Source: an uncultured Clostridia bacterium
GTDB lineage: Bacteria > Bacillota > Clostridia > Christensenellales > Aristaeellaceae
Length of the DNA stretch: 6,702 nucleotides
Assembly: GCA_946496415.1 (NCBI GenBank)
Contig: CAMMGP010000067.1
Coordinates: 1 to 6,702 of the forward strand
Direction of reading: 5' to 3'
Positions within the stretch are counted from its first letter, which is position 1; every line of letters begins with the position of its first letter. Below, piece after piece: positions 1-5,687 of this stretch. The position numbers and the translations under genes were made by a program. The notes under the pieces are model-generated. The model did no database searches. It saw only the letters and a program-made list of their open reading frames with translations, and had not been told where the DNA came from.

Positions 1-69
1 CCTGGCGCCATCTCGCAGCCCTGCCTTGCGGCAAAGCCGCCCTTCCTGCCGGGGGTGACCCCCACGGCC

Positions 70-99
70 ATTCTAGCATGCGCAAGACCCCATTGTCAA
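70..99 (-). promoter_or_regulatory. Sigma-A promoter firing leftwards off the window
   Basis: On the minus strand the sequence reads TTGACA (99-94), an 18-bp spacer, then TAGAAT (75-70) preceded by TGC, an extended -10 element. The predicted transcript starts near position 63, within the GGGGG-TGA-CCCCC hairpin. There is no start codon with a ribosome binding site between it and the window edge, so it drives either a gene with a leader of more than 60 nt or a non-coding RNA. Confidence 0.65.
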
Positions 100-275
100 C
101 GGTGACCGCCCTGCGGCGGCCGCCGTTTTGTCTGCCGGAGCGGGCGAAACATCGCAAAAGCGCACGAAAACCGGCGCTTCGGGCGCCTGAATCGCTCGGG
201 AGGGGGCGGGAAACGGGCACAGCGGCGAAAGTTGTCGCTTTGCGAGCAAAGCCGTCAGGGGCATTGCAAGCGGCA

Positions 276-307
276 AAACCGTCGCGCCTCTGCCAGGGGG
301 ACGGTTT
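276..307 (-). terminator. Stem-loop downstream of mnmM, possible terminator
   Basis: AAACCGTC (276-283) pairs perfectly with GACGGTTT (300-307). CCTC (287-290) pairs with GGGG (296-299) inside it, across a 3-nt bulge, with loop TGCCAG. It begins 25 nt after the mnmM stop codon. The four T residues on the minus strand are partly in the stem and no clear U-tract follows, so it may be a weak terminator or only a 3'-end protecting hairpin. Confidence 0.35.
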
Positions 308-332
308 CGCACGGCAGCCGCTGTTTTTCGCC

Positions 333-899
333 CTACGGCCTGCGGCGCACGGCCAGCAGTTCCGGAGGGCTGTTTTTCTGGTTCATGTAGCGCTGGTGCA
401 GCACGTCCAGCGTTCCCGGCAGGGCCGCCGCCCAGGCAAACAGCGCATCGCGCTCGCGCGCGCCCTCCTCGTGGCCGGGATAGATGCAGATGGTGAGCAC
501 GCCGCCGGGGGCGAGCAGTTCCACCGCTTGCGAGACGGCGGCGAGCGTCGTTTCCACGCGGGTGGTGACGGCGTGCTGCGCGCCCGGCAGCCAGCCGAGG
601 TTGAAGACGATGGCGTCCGCGCCCGGCGGCGCCAGTTCCGCCATGCGCTCGTGGCCGGCGCAGAAGAGCGTGGCGCGGGAAAGCAGCCCTTGATCGGCAA
701 GGCGCTGGCGCGTGCGCTCCACGGCCTCTTTTTGCACGTCGAAGCCGAAAACATGCCCCGTCTCCCCCACCAGCGCGCAGAGGCGCTCGGCGTCGTAGCC
801 GTTGCCGAGGGTGGCGTCAATGGCCGTGGAACCCTCGTGCAGGGCGTCGAGTATAAAGCGCTCCGCCCAGCGGCGGGCGCTGCCAAAGTCTGCGGACAT
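333..899 (-). CDS. mnmM: tRNA mnm5s2U methyltransferase MnmM (YtqB family)
   Basis: This is a class I SAM-dependent methyltransferase of the YtqB/'rRNA_methylase' family. The Bacillus member, renamed MnmM, methylates 5-aminomethyl-2-thiouridine at wobble position 34 of tRNA to mnm5s2U; the role here is inferred from that family. The 188-aa product has the SAM-binding motif DATLGNGYD at residues 28-36, the acidic residue of motif II in GFDVQ (D54), the family signature FNLGWLPG at 99-106, a YPGH motif in the C-terminal third, and the typical tail NQKNSPPELLAV. The ATG at 899 is chosen because AAAGGAG lies 8-9 nt upstream. A GTG 12 codons earlier (935) gives 200 aa but has no ribosome binding site and would overlap the upstream small ORF. 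Length fits the family. It is the second gene of a two-gene transcript from the promoter at 1084-1112. Confidence 0.9.
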   Translation of the reverse strand: MSADFGSARRWAERFILDALHEGSTAIDATLGNGYDAERLCALVGETGHVFGFDVQKEAVERTRQRLADQGLLSRATLFCAGHERMAELAPPGADAIVFNLGWLPGAQHAVTTRVETTLAAVSQAVELLAPGGVLTICIYPGHEEGARERDALFAWAAALPGTLDVLHQRYMNQKNSPPELLAVRRRP

Positions 900-931
900 C
901 GTGCTTGCTCCTTTCCGCAAAGGCCGCGCGC

Positions 932-1051
932 TCACTTGCCCAGCGCGTGCAGCAGGGCGAGCAGCAGCGCTTCAACCCGCGGGCGCGGGCAACCCCTGGG
1001 AAGAAAGCACTGGTAACTGTCCAGTTGCACGCCTTCGAGCAGATTGCGCAT
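932..1051 (-). CDS. 39-aa small ORF upstream of mnmM
   Basis: This is a 39-codon frame from ATG to TGA. The product starts MRNLLEGVQLDSYQC and ends VEALLLALLHALGK. I do not recognise it. GGGAGGGG lies about 7 nt before the ATG. The ORF begins about 25 nt downstream of the predicted start of transcription and ends 32 nt before the mnmM start, which has its own ribosome binding site. The middle is rich in Arg, Pro, Gly and Cys (two cysteines, at 15 and 21), and the last 14 residues could form a hydrophobic amphipathic helix. It may be a real small protein or a regulatory upstream ORF. Position between a very good promoter and mnmM supports translation; there is no homology evidence. Confidence 0.5.
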   Translation of the reverse strand: MRNLLEGVQLDSYQCFLPRGCPRPRVEALLLALLHALGK

Positions 1052-1083
1052 TGCCTTCCCCTCCCCCGCGCTCTGTTTGTATC

Positions 1084-1112
1084 ATCATAGCACGGCCGCG
1101 CAGCGCTGTCAA
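1084..1112 (-). promoter_or_regulatory. Sigma-A promoter of the small ORF-mnmM unit
   Basis: The minus strand reads TTGACA (1112-1107), a 17-bp spacer, then TATGAT (1089-1084), with TGC just upstream as an extended -10. This is close to consensus and stands out in very GC-rich surroundings. The predicted start is near 1077, giving a leader of about 25 nt before the ATG at 1051. Confidence 0.82.
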
Positions 1113-1201
1113 CGCCGCCGCGCGTAGGGCGCATGCGAAAGCGCCCTTGCGCGGCGCGGGGCGCTTAAGCCGGCAAAGCGTGCTCGGCAGAGGGAGGCTT
1201 G

Positions 1202-1239
1202 CAGAGCGCGGACAATGCCGTCCCCGCAAACGCGCTCTG
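1202..1239. repeat. 9-bp perfect inverted repeat between transcription units
   Basis: CAGAGCGCG (1202-1210) is the exact reverse complement of CGCGCTCTG (1231-1239). GAC (1211-1213) and GTC (1220-1222) extend the inner stem around the loop AATGCC, leaving an asymmetric bulge of eight bases. It lies in the 284-bp gap between the mnmM promoter and the end of the mgl operon. No T-run follows on either strand, so it does not look like a simple terminator. It could be a REP-like element or a back-up transcription stop. Confidence 0.45.
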
Positions 1240-1313
1240 AAAGAATATCCGTGGCAGTTCCCCTTGTGGCTTACGGGCGTTCTTGGCGTTCCTCCCCTTG
1301 CAAAACGGCACGC

Positions 1314-1344
1314 AAAAACGCCTCCGCCGCACTGTGCGAAGGCG
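1314..1344 (-). terminator. Intrinsic terminator candidate of the mgl operon (distal)
   Basis: On the minus strand CGCCT (1344...1340 side) pairs with AGGCG (1323-1319 side), with CGCA/TGCG as an inner stem, and TTTTT (1318-1314) follows immediately. The stem is imperfect because of unpaired bases on the 3' arm, but the T5 tail directly after it is the normal arrangement. It is the second of two tandem hairpins after the last operon gene. Confidence 0.55.
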
Positions 1345-1356
1345 CTTGTTTGCCAG

Positions 1357-1387
1357 CAAAGCGCGCCCCATGGAGGGACGCGCTTTG
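1357..1387 (-). terminator. Strong 13-bp hairpin 9 nt after the last mgl operon gene
   Basis: The transcript would form CAAAGCGCGTCCC paired with GGGGCGCGCTTTG around a 5-nt loop: 13 pairs, one of them a G-U. It begins 9 nt after the stop codon of the 75-aa ORF. There is no U-tract directly behind it, so by itself it is more likely a 3'-end stabiliser. Together with the hairpin plus T5 at 1314-1344 it marks the end of the mgl transcript. Confidence 0.6.
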
Positions 1388-1396
1388 TCAGGCCCG

Positions 1397-1624
1397 TTAC
1401 GACACGATGCCGATGATGACGACGAGAACAATGAGGGCGATGGTCGCGCCGATGATGACATCCATCGTCTTGACCGTCACCTTGCCCTTCAGGCCGCCAT
1501 AGAGGCGGTCGCGCCAGGGCTTGCGCTCCTTGGGAGCGTTTTGCCCCTGAAAGGCCCTTTCGTTCTGGGTCGCCCGCTCCCGCATTTGCAGGTAGGCGTC
1601 GCGCCCGGGATCGTTCCACTTCAT
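1397..1624 (-). CDS. 75-aa single-pass membrane protein, last gene of mgl operon
   Basis: I do not recognise this protein. Residues 1-50 are hydrophilic and highly charged with excess Arg/Lys. Residues about 54-74 (MDVIIGATIALIVLVVIIGI) form one clear membrane helix ending at the C-terminus. The positive-inside rule predicts an N-in, C-out, tail-anchored topology. Its ATG lies 1 nt after the TAA of mglC (TAAGATG), so translation is probably coupled to the permease gene; only a weak purine-rich stretch (GAAGAAG) precedes it. Codon use and GC content resemble the neighbours, and two hairpins follow its stop, placing it inside the operon. A plausible but unproven role is an accessory subunit or regulator of the MglA-MglC transporter. 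Confidence 0.78.
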   Translation of the reverse strand: MKWNDPGRDAYLQMRERATQNERAFQGQNAPKERKPWRDRLYGGLKGKVTVKTMDVIIGATIALIVLVVIIGIVS

Positions 1625-1625
1625 C

Positions 1626-2654
1626 TTACTTCTTCACCAGGTACTTGCGCACGTCGATGGCCACGGCCAGCACGATGATAAGACCGCGCACGATGTACTG
1701 CAGGTAGGCGTTGACGCCGAGGAAGTTCAGGGAGAAGTTGATGGCCTGGAGGATGATGGCGCCGATAACGACACCCTGGATGGTGCCGACGCCGCCGGAG
1801 AACGACACGCCGCCGATGACGCAGGCGGAGATGGCGTCCGTCTCATAGTTCAGACCGGTGTTGGTGCCGACCGACTGCAGACGCGAGGCCTCGAGGAAGC
1901 TGGCCAGGCCGTAGAGGATACCGGCAACGAGGTAGACCAGCATGATGGTGCGGGCCACGTTGACGCCGGACACGGCCGCGGCTTCCTGGTTGCCGCCGAC
2001 GGCGAACATGTTCTTGCCCAGGCGGGTCTTGTTCCAGACCACCCACATCAGCGCCGCCACCACCAGGAAGATGACGATCAGGTAGGAGATGTTCACACTG
2101 CCGATGCGGATGTTGCCGCCGGCGATGTTGACGAAGTTGCGGTCGAACACAGCCAGCGCCTGCGCCGAACCGGCGGACTGGGCCTCGATGTAGAGGCAGT
2201 TCGCGCCGTAGGCGATCAGCTGCGTGCCCAGGGTGATGATGAAGGCGTGCATCTTCAGATACGCCACGCCGAAGCCGTTGATGAGACAGAAGATCACGGA
2301 AACGGCAACGGAGGCCAGCAGCGGCACGATGATGGGCAGCTGCTCCGTCATCTGCAGATAGTAGCGGGACTGGTAGGTGACCTGCTGCACCAGCGAGGCG
2401 CAGACCGCGGCGGACAGACCCAGCTGACGGCCGATGGACAAGTCCGTGCCGGCCAGGACGATCAGGCCTGCGCAGCCCAGCGCCAGTATGCCGCGCGTGG
2501 AGGCCTGCTTGAGGATCTGCATGATGTTGTTCAGCTGCAAAAAGTTCGGGTTGGCGATCGACACGGCGGCCAGGATCGCAAGCAGGATGATGTAGAGCGC
2601 GTAATTGAGCAGGAACTCGCCCGCGCTACGCTTCTTGACTTGAGTGTTCTGCAT
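1626..2654 (-). CDS. mglC: Galactose/methyl-galactoside ABC transporter permease MglC
   Basis: This is the membrane-spanning subunit of a CUT2-type sugar importer (RbsC/MglC family, BPD_transp_2), and would form the sugar channel as a homodimer. The 342-aa length is close to E. coli MglC (336 aa). It shares MglC-specific stretches: GLIVLAGTDLSIGRQLGL at about residues 63-80 (E. coli has GTDLSAGRQVGL), FIITLGT (138-144), WNKTRLGKN followed by VGGNQEAAAVSGVN (207-232, the cytoplasmic loop expected to touch the ATPase), and GVSFSGGVGT (282-291). Hydrophobic segments are visible near 15-34, 56-68, 78-92, 107-133, 189-207, 231-250, 292-312 and 318-336. AGGAG lies 8 nt before the ATG. It begins 17 nt after the mglA stop and is followed by the 75-aa ORF after 1 nt. 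Confidence 0.95.
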   Translation of the reverse strand: MQNTQVKKRSAGEFLLNYALYIILLAILAAVSIANPNFLQLNNIMQILKQASTRGILALGCAGLIVLAGTDLSIGRQLGLSAAVCASLVQQVTYQSRYYLQMTEQLPIIVPLLASVAVSVIFCLINGFGVAYLKMHAFIITLGTQLIAYGANCLYIEAQSAGSAQALAVFDRNFVNIAGGNIRIGSVNISYLIVIFLVVAALMWVVWNKTRLGKNMFAVGGNQEAAAVSGVNVARTIMLVYLVAGILYGLASFLEASRLQSVGTNTGLNYETDAISACVIGGVSFSGGVGTIQGVVIGAIILQAINFSLNFLGVNAYLQYIVRGLIIVLAVAIDVRKYLVKK

Positions 2655-2671
2655 ATTCCATTCTCCTCGGT

Positions 2672-4189
2672 CTATACGTATTTTGCCGCGAGCGTGAGGA
2701 TCGTCTCCTGCTCGCCTTCGACGCCGCCAAAGTCCTTGCCGCGCTCGACGATGCCGGCCATGCGGCCGTTGGACATGACGAGTATGCGGTCGCAGATACC
2801 GATCAGCTCGGGCATCTCGCTGGAGACCATGATGACGCCCTTGCCTTCCTCGGCAAGCTGCAGGATGAGCTGATAGATCTCGAACTTGGCGCCGACGTCG
2901 ATGCCTCGGGTCGGCTCGTCAAGCAGGAGGATGTCCGGCTCGGTCAGAAGCCAGCGGCCGATGATGACCTTCTGCTGGTTGCCGCCGGACAGCGAACGGA
3001 TGTGCGTCTTCTGGCTCGGCGTCTTGACGCGCATGGAATCGATGACCCACTTCGTATCCTTGCCCATCTTGCCGGAGGAGAGCAGCAGCTTTCCGTAGTG
3101 GTGCAGATTGGCGATGGTGGAGTTGAAGTTGATGTTCATCAGGGGGAAGATGCCGGTGGCGCGGCGCTCTTCTGTGAGCAGCGCGAAGCCGTTGCGCGTG
3201 GCCTCGGCGGGCACCTTGTTTTCCACGGGCTTGCCGTTGACGATGATCTCGCCCGAGCCGCGGGTGTAGTAACCGAAGATGGTGTTGAGCAACTCCGTGC
3301 GGCGGGAGCCGACCAGACCGGCCACGCCCAGCACTTCGCCCTTGTGGAGTTCGAAGGAGACGTCGTGGCAGGTGGGCTCGTACTTGCCGGTGAGGTTCTT
3401 GACCTCCATGAGCACGGGGCCGGGATGGTTGTTCTTCTCCGGGAAGCGCTGAGACATATCGCGGTTGACCATCAGGCGGATGATCTCCTCGGTGTTCAGC
3501 TCCTTGGCCGGACGCGTGGCGACCCACTGGCCGTCGCGCATGATGGTGACGTCATCGGAGATGCGCAAAATCTCGTCCATCTTGTGGGAGATGTAGATGA
3601 TGCCCACGCCCCGGGACGTCAGCTGTTCAATGATCTTAAAGAGGTGCTCGACCTCGTTTTCTGTCAGAGAGGAAGTCGGCTCATCGAGCACGACGATCTT
3701 GGCGTTGTAGGAAACCGCCTTGGCGATCTCGACCATCTGCCGCTGCGAAACGGAGAGGTCGCCGATGATCCGCTTGGGATCGACGTCGATATTGAGAGAT
3801 TCAAAGACCTTCTTGGTCTCGTTGTACATGCGCTTGCCGTCTACCAGCGGGCCGTGCATGGGGAAGCGGCCCAGCCAGACGTTTTCCATGACGCTGCGGC
3901 GCAGCACCTGGTTCAGTTCCTGGTGCACCATGGCCACGCCATTGTCCAGCGCGTTGCGGGGGTTGACGAAGTTGACTTCCTTGCCCTCCATGAGGATGGT
4001 GCCCGCATCCTTCTTGTAAATGCCGAACAGGCACTTCATCAGCGTGGACTTTCCGGCGCCGTTCTCGCCCATGAGGGCGTGCACGGTGCCGGCGCGAAGC
4101 CTGAGCTGCGCGTTGTCCAGCGCCTTTACGCCTGGAAACTCCTTGCAGATATCCTTCATCTCAAGCAGATAGGTTTGATTCTGCTGCAT
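2672..4189 (-). CDS. mglA: Galactose/methyl-galactoside ABC transporter ATP-binding protein MglA
   Basis: This is the cytoplasmic energy-coupling subunit of the Mgl sugar importer, with two fused nucleotide-binding domains; its 505 aa match E. coli MglA (506). The N-terminal domain has Walker A GENGAGKST (41-49), Q-loop MVHQELN (87-93), signature LSVSQ (145-149), Walker B VVLDEP (166-171) and the H-loop histidine H202. The C-terminal domain has a degenerate Walker A, GLVGSRRTE (291-299), without the lysine, then LSGGNQQ (400-406) and Walker B LLLDEP (421-426). One degenerate ATP site is normal for CUT2 ATPases. Stretches such as WVIDSMRVKTP and RGIDVGAKFEIYQLI are near-identical to MglA. GGTGA lies about 5 nt before the ATG. 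It sits between mglB (196-bp hairpin-rich spacer) and mglC. Confidence 0.96.
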   Translation of the reverse strand: MQQNQTYLLEMKDICKEFPGVKALDNAQLRLRAGTVHALMGENGAGKSTLMKCLFGIYKKDAGTILMEGKEVNFVNPRNALDNGVAMVHQELNQVLRRSVMENVWLGRFPMHGPLVDGKRMYNETKKVFESLNIDVDPKRIIGDLSVSQRQMVEIAKAVSYNAKIVVLDEPTSSLTENEVEHLFKIIEQLTSRGVGIIYISHKMDEILRISDDVTIMRDGQWVATRPAKELNTEEIIRLMVNRDMSQRFPEKNNHPGPVLMEVKNLTGKYEPTCHDVSFELHKGEVLGVAGLVGSRRTELLNTIFGYYTRGSGEIIVNGKPVENKVPAEATRNGFALLTEERRATGIFPLMNINFNSTIANLHHYGKLLLSSGKMGKDTKWVIDSMRVKTPSQKTHIRSLSGGNQQKVIIGRWLLTEPDILLLDEPTRGIDVGAKFEIYQLILQLAEEGKGVIMVSSEMPELIGICDRILVMSNGRMAGIVERGKDFGGVEGEQETILTLAAKYV

Positions 4190-4225
4190 TCATTTCACCG
4201 CTCTTCTCAGAGTATGCGCCCCGGG

Positions 4226-4281
4226 GGGGCCGTTCCTTTCGGGATGCGAGGCGCGCCCCGCGTCCCGAACGCAACGGCCCC
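4226..4281. repeat. Long stem-loop in the mglB-mglA spacer, T5 on the plus side
   Basis: GGGGCCGTT (4226-4234) pairs with AACGGCCCC (4273-4281), TTCGGGA (4238-4244) with TCCCGAA (4263-4269), and an inner GC-rich segment can extend the helix, giving a rod of about 56 nt. In the mgl mRNA it ends 36 nt before the mglA start and is not followed by U residues. On the plus strand TTTTT lies at 4287-4291, five bases after the stem, so it resembles an intrinsic terminator for antisense transcripts. In the sense direction it probably acts as an mRNA structural element. Confidence 0.65.
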
Positions 4282-4330
4282 TCGCATTTTTAACGAAACG
4301 TAAAAACGGAGGGGTCGCCGCGTAAGCGGA

Positions 4331-4353
4331 GGGAGGCGCTTTGCGCGCCTCCC
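4331..4353 (-). terminator. Hairpin after mglB: 3'-end stabiliser or partial terminator
   Basis: The transcript forms GGGAGGCGC-GCAAA-GCGCCTCCC, a perfect 9-bp stem with a 5-nt loop, starting 32 nt after the mglB stop. A T5 run (4306-4302 on the minus strand) follows only after about 24 nt, so full termination is unlikely. Such a hairpin between a binding-protein gene and its transporter genes commonly protects the upstream message and allows only some read-through, giving more binding protein than ATPase and permease. Confidence 0.6.
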
Positions 4354-4385
4354 TTAGACGCTCGTGTGAGCAACTGCTCCTAAGT

Positions 4386-5453
4386 TTATTCCGCAGCGGC
4401 GTCTTCCGCGAGGGTCTCCGCGGTGATCATCGCGTACGGGATACGGATGCAGTGATAGGGATCGTCGGTGTACTCGTAGTCGGTGCCGTCCAGCCAGTCG
4501 CGGCCCAGAGCGCCGTTGATGGCGCAGAGGATGTTGGCCTGGCCCATGGCGTCGCCGTCCTGCAGCACGGTACCGGTCATGCCGCCGTTCTCGATGGAAA
4601 CCAGCGCGGCGTCGATGGCGTCAACGCCCAGCACCACGACGGAGGGATCGCCTTCGTTGCCGGTGTTGTAGCCATAGCCGTTCAGAGCGGCGATGGCACC
4701 CAGAGCCATCTGGTCGTTGTTGGCGAAGATGACTTCGATGTTGTCGCCCTCAGCAGCCCACACGGCGTTGATGGCTTCCTGAGCCTGCGCCTGGTCCCAG
4801 TTGCAGACCAGGGTCTCGCCGATCTGCTCCATCTCGAGGCCGAGCTCCTCGGCGGTCTCGACGGAGTACTGAGAACGGGCAATGGCCTCGTCGTTCTGGG
4901 GCTCGCCCATCAGCATGACGTACTGCAGCTTGCCGTCGCCATTGCGATCAATGGAATTGTCGGCGGTGTAGAGGTCATACAGGATCTGGCCCTGCATGTC
5001 GCCGGCCTGACGGGCCAGGGTGCCGATGAAGATCGTGCCGGTGTCGACGAGCACTTCCTGCACAGTGGCCTCAGCGGGCTGCTTGTTGTAGAACAGGAAG
5101 GGGATGCCGGCCTCCTGGAACATGGTGGTCAAGGCAGCGCCGTTGGAGACTTCCGCCAGGTTGATGATGACGAAGTCGCAGCCCTGGGAGCAGATCATCG
5201 TGGCCTGCTCGATCTGCTTGCCGATATCGTCGGCAGCATCGTACATGGTCAGCTGGATGTCAATGCCCATTTCCTCGGAGTAGTAGGCGGCCCACTTCTC
5301 CATGGCGGCGCGGACGGTGCTTCCGTAGGTGTCGTCATACTTCCAGACCAGAACCTGGATGTTGAGGGACTCGGGGAGCTCTTCCTCAGCCAGGGCGGAC
5401 ACGCAGCCCAGCGCCAGGATCAGCGCCAGAGCCAGAACCAGCAATTTTTTCAT
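4386..5453 (-). CDS. mglB: Galactose/glucose-binding protein MglB
   Basis: This is the extracytoplasmic sugar-binding protein of the Mgl importer, 355 aa with signal peptide (E. coli 332). Residues 1-22 form the signal peptide. Cleavage after ALA22 is plausible, but the LALGC17 stretch also fits a loose lipobox, so soluble or lipoprotein form is undecided. Visible MglB features are WKYDD (37-41), NL at 98-99, the EF-hand-like calcium loop DRNGDGKLQ (169-177) with its distal Glu (E240), W219, NND (245-247) and GVDA (276-279). Against E. coli sugar contacts, D14, N91, R158, W183, N211 and D236 appear conserved, while H152, D154 and N256 align with N187, E189 and Q298. The ATG at 5453 follows AAGGAGG by 9 nt. 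An in-frame ATG 30 codons upstream lacks such a site and would read through the leader hairpin. It is first in the operon. Confidence 0.94.
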   Translation of the reverse strand: MKKLLVLALALILALGCVSALAEEELPESLNIQVLVWKYDDTYGSTVRAAMEKWAAYYSEEMGIDIQLTMYDAADDIGKQIEQATMICSQGCDFVIINLAEVSNGAALTTMFQEAGIPFLFYNKQPAEATVQEVLVDTGTIFIGTLARQAGDMQGQILYDLYTADNSIDRNGDGKLQYVMLMGEPQNDEAIARSQYSVETAEELGLEMEQIGETLVCNWDQAQAQEAINAVWAAEGDNIEVIFANNDQMALGAIAALNGYGYNTGNEGDPSVVVLGVDAIDAALVSIENGGMTGTVLQDGDAMGQANILCAINGALGRDWLDGTDYEYTDDPYHCIRIPYAMITAETLAEDAAAE

Positions 5454-5492
5454 CTCGGGGTTCCTCCTTATTTGATTTACCTTGCTACATAC

Positions 5493-5519
5493 CAAAGGGC
5501 GGCGCAAAGCCGGCCTTTG
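5493..5519 (-). promoter_or_regulatory. Hairpin in the mgl 5' leader
   Basis: CAAAGG (5493-5498) and CGGC (5500-5503) pair with GCCG (5509-5512) and CCTTTG (5514-5519) around a 5-nt loop, with a single mismatch. It lies in the roughly 117-nt mgl leader and ends about 24 nt before the AAGGAGG ribosome binding site. There is no T-run and no antiterminator arm that I can see, so an mRNA-stabilising or translational role is more likely than attenuation. Confidence 0.45.
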
Positions 5520-5576
5520 ATCTATAACCTTCATCATGCGCAACAGCCTGCAAGAAGTTGTCTACTGATTATAAAA

Positions 5577-5605
5577 ATTATAGCCTTTTTTATAACAAAC
5601 GTCAA
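5577..5605 (-). promoter_or_regulatory. Sigma-A promoter of the mgl operon
   Basis: The minus strand reads TTGACG (5605-5600), a 17-bp A/T-rich spacer, and TATAAT (5582-5577). A second TATAAT lies at 5573-5568, three bases downstream, but has no matching -35. The predicted start is near 5570, giving a leader of about 117 nt. An imperfect palindrome AAAAT-N6-ATTTT (5610-5625) abuts the -35 upstream and could be an activator site or UP-like A/T block. I found no convincing CcpA cre site. Confidence 0.85.
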
Positions 5606-5687
5606 GTAGAAAATCTTCGCATTTTTCTGGGGAATTCTTTCGGAAAGCCGCTGCCGCGCGCCAAACTTTACCGGAAGTTTCAGCGAT

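Larger units (their letters stand above)
1..332. other. Gene-free GC-rich stretch at left edge
   Basis: I see no supportable gene here. Positions 1-69 carry several short self-complementary blocks: the palindrome TGGCGCCA (3-10), GCGGC-AAA-GCCGC (28-40) and GGGGG-TGA-CCCCC (51-63). They lie directly downstream of a leftward promoter at 70-99, so they may be the start of a structured leader or small RNA that continues past the edge. I could not match them to RNase P, SRP, tmRNA or 6S RNA. Positions 100-275 show only GC-rich sequence with minor hairpins such as GGCGC-TTCGG-GCGCC (173-187). Positions 276-307 hold the stem-loop listed separately. Open frames on both strands have no ribosome binding site and low-complexity Arg/Pro/Ala-rich translations. 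Confidence 0.5.

Noticed and set aside
1..71. Possible minus-strand gene start at the ATG at 71-69 (MAVGVTPGRKGG...)
   Set aside because: The ATG overlaps the -10 element of the promoter at 70-99 and has no ribosome binding site, so it could not be translated from that transcript.
78..1016. 312-codon open frame on the plus strand over mnmM
   Set aside because: Arg/Ala/Gly-rich shadow of mnmM; no ribosome binding site, and it crosses the terminator-like stem and the small-ORF region.
3290..3320. Missing Walker A lysine in the second ATPase domain of MglA
   Set aside because: The degenerate second site is normal for MglA/RbsA-type double ATPases, so it is not a defect.
3002..4303. 433-codon open frame on the plus strand opposite mglA
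   Set aside because: mglA is unmistakable on the other strand with all ATPase motifs; the antisense frame has no plausible start signal or recognisable domain.
5454..5543. 30-codon N-terminal extension of mglB
   Set aside because: It would place the signal peptide internally and has no ribosome binding site; the ATG at 5453 has AAGGAGG at the right distance.
5454..5570. Riboswitch in the mgl leader
   Set aside because: Only one simple hairpin is visible, with no alternative terminator/antiterminator arms and no known aptamer core.
4341..5609. 422-codon open frame on the plus strand opposite mglB
   Set aside because: It is a mirror of mglB in a GC-rich genome. It lacks a ribosome binding site, its translation is an artefact rich in Val/Gly/His/Asp, and it runs through the mgl promoter.
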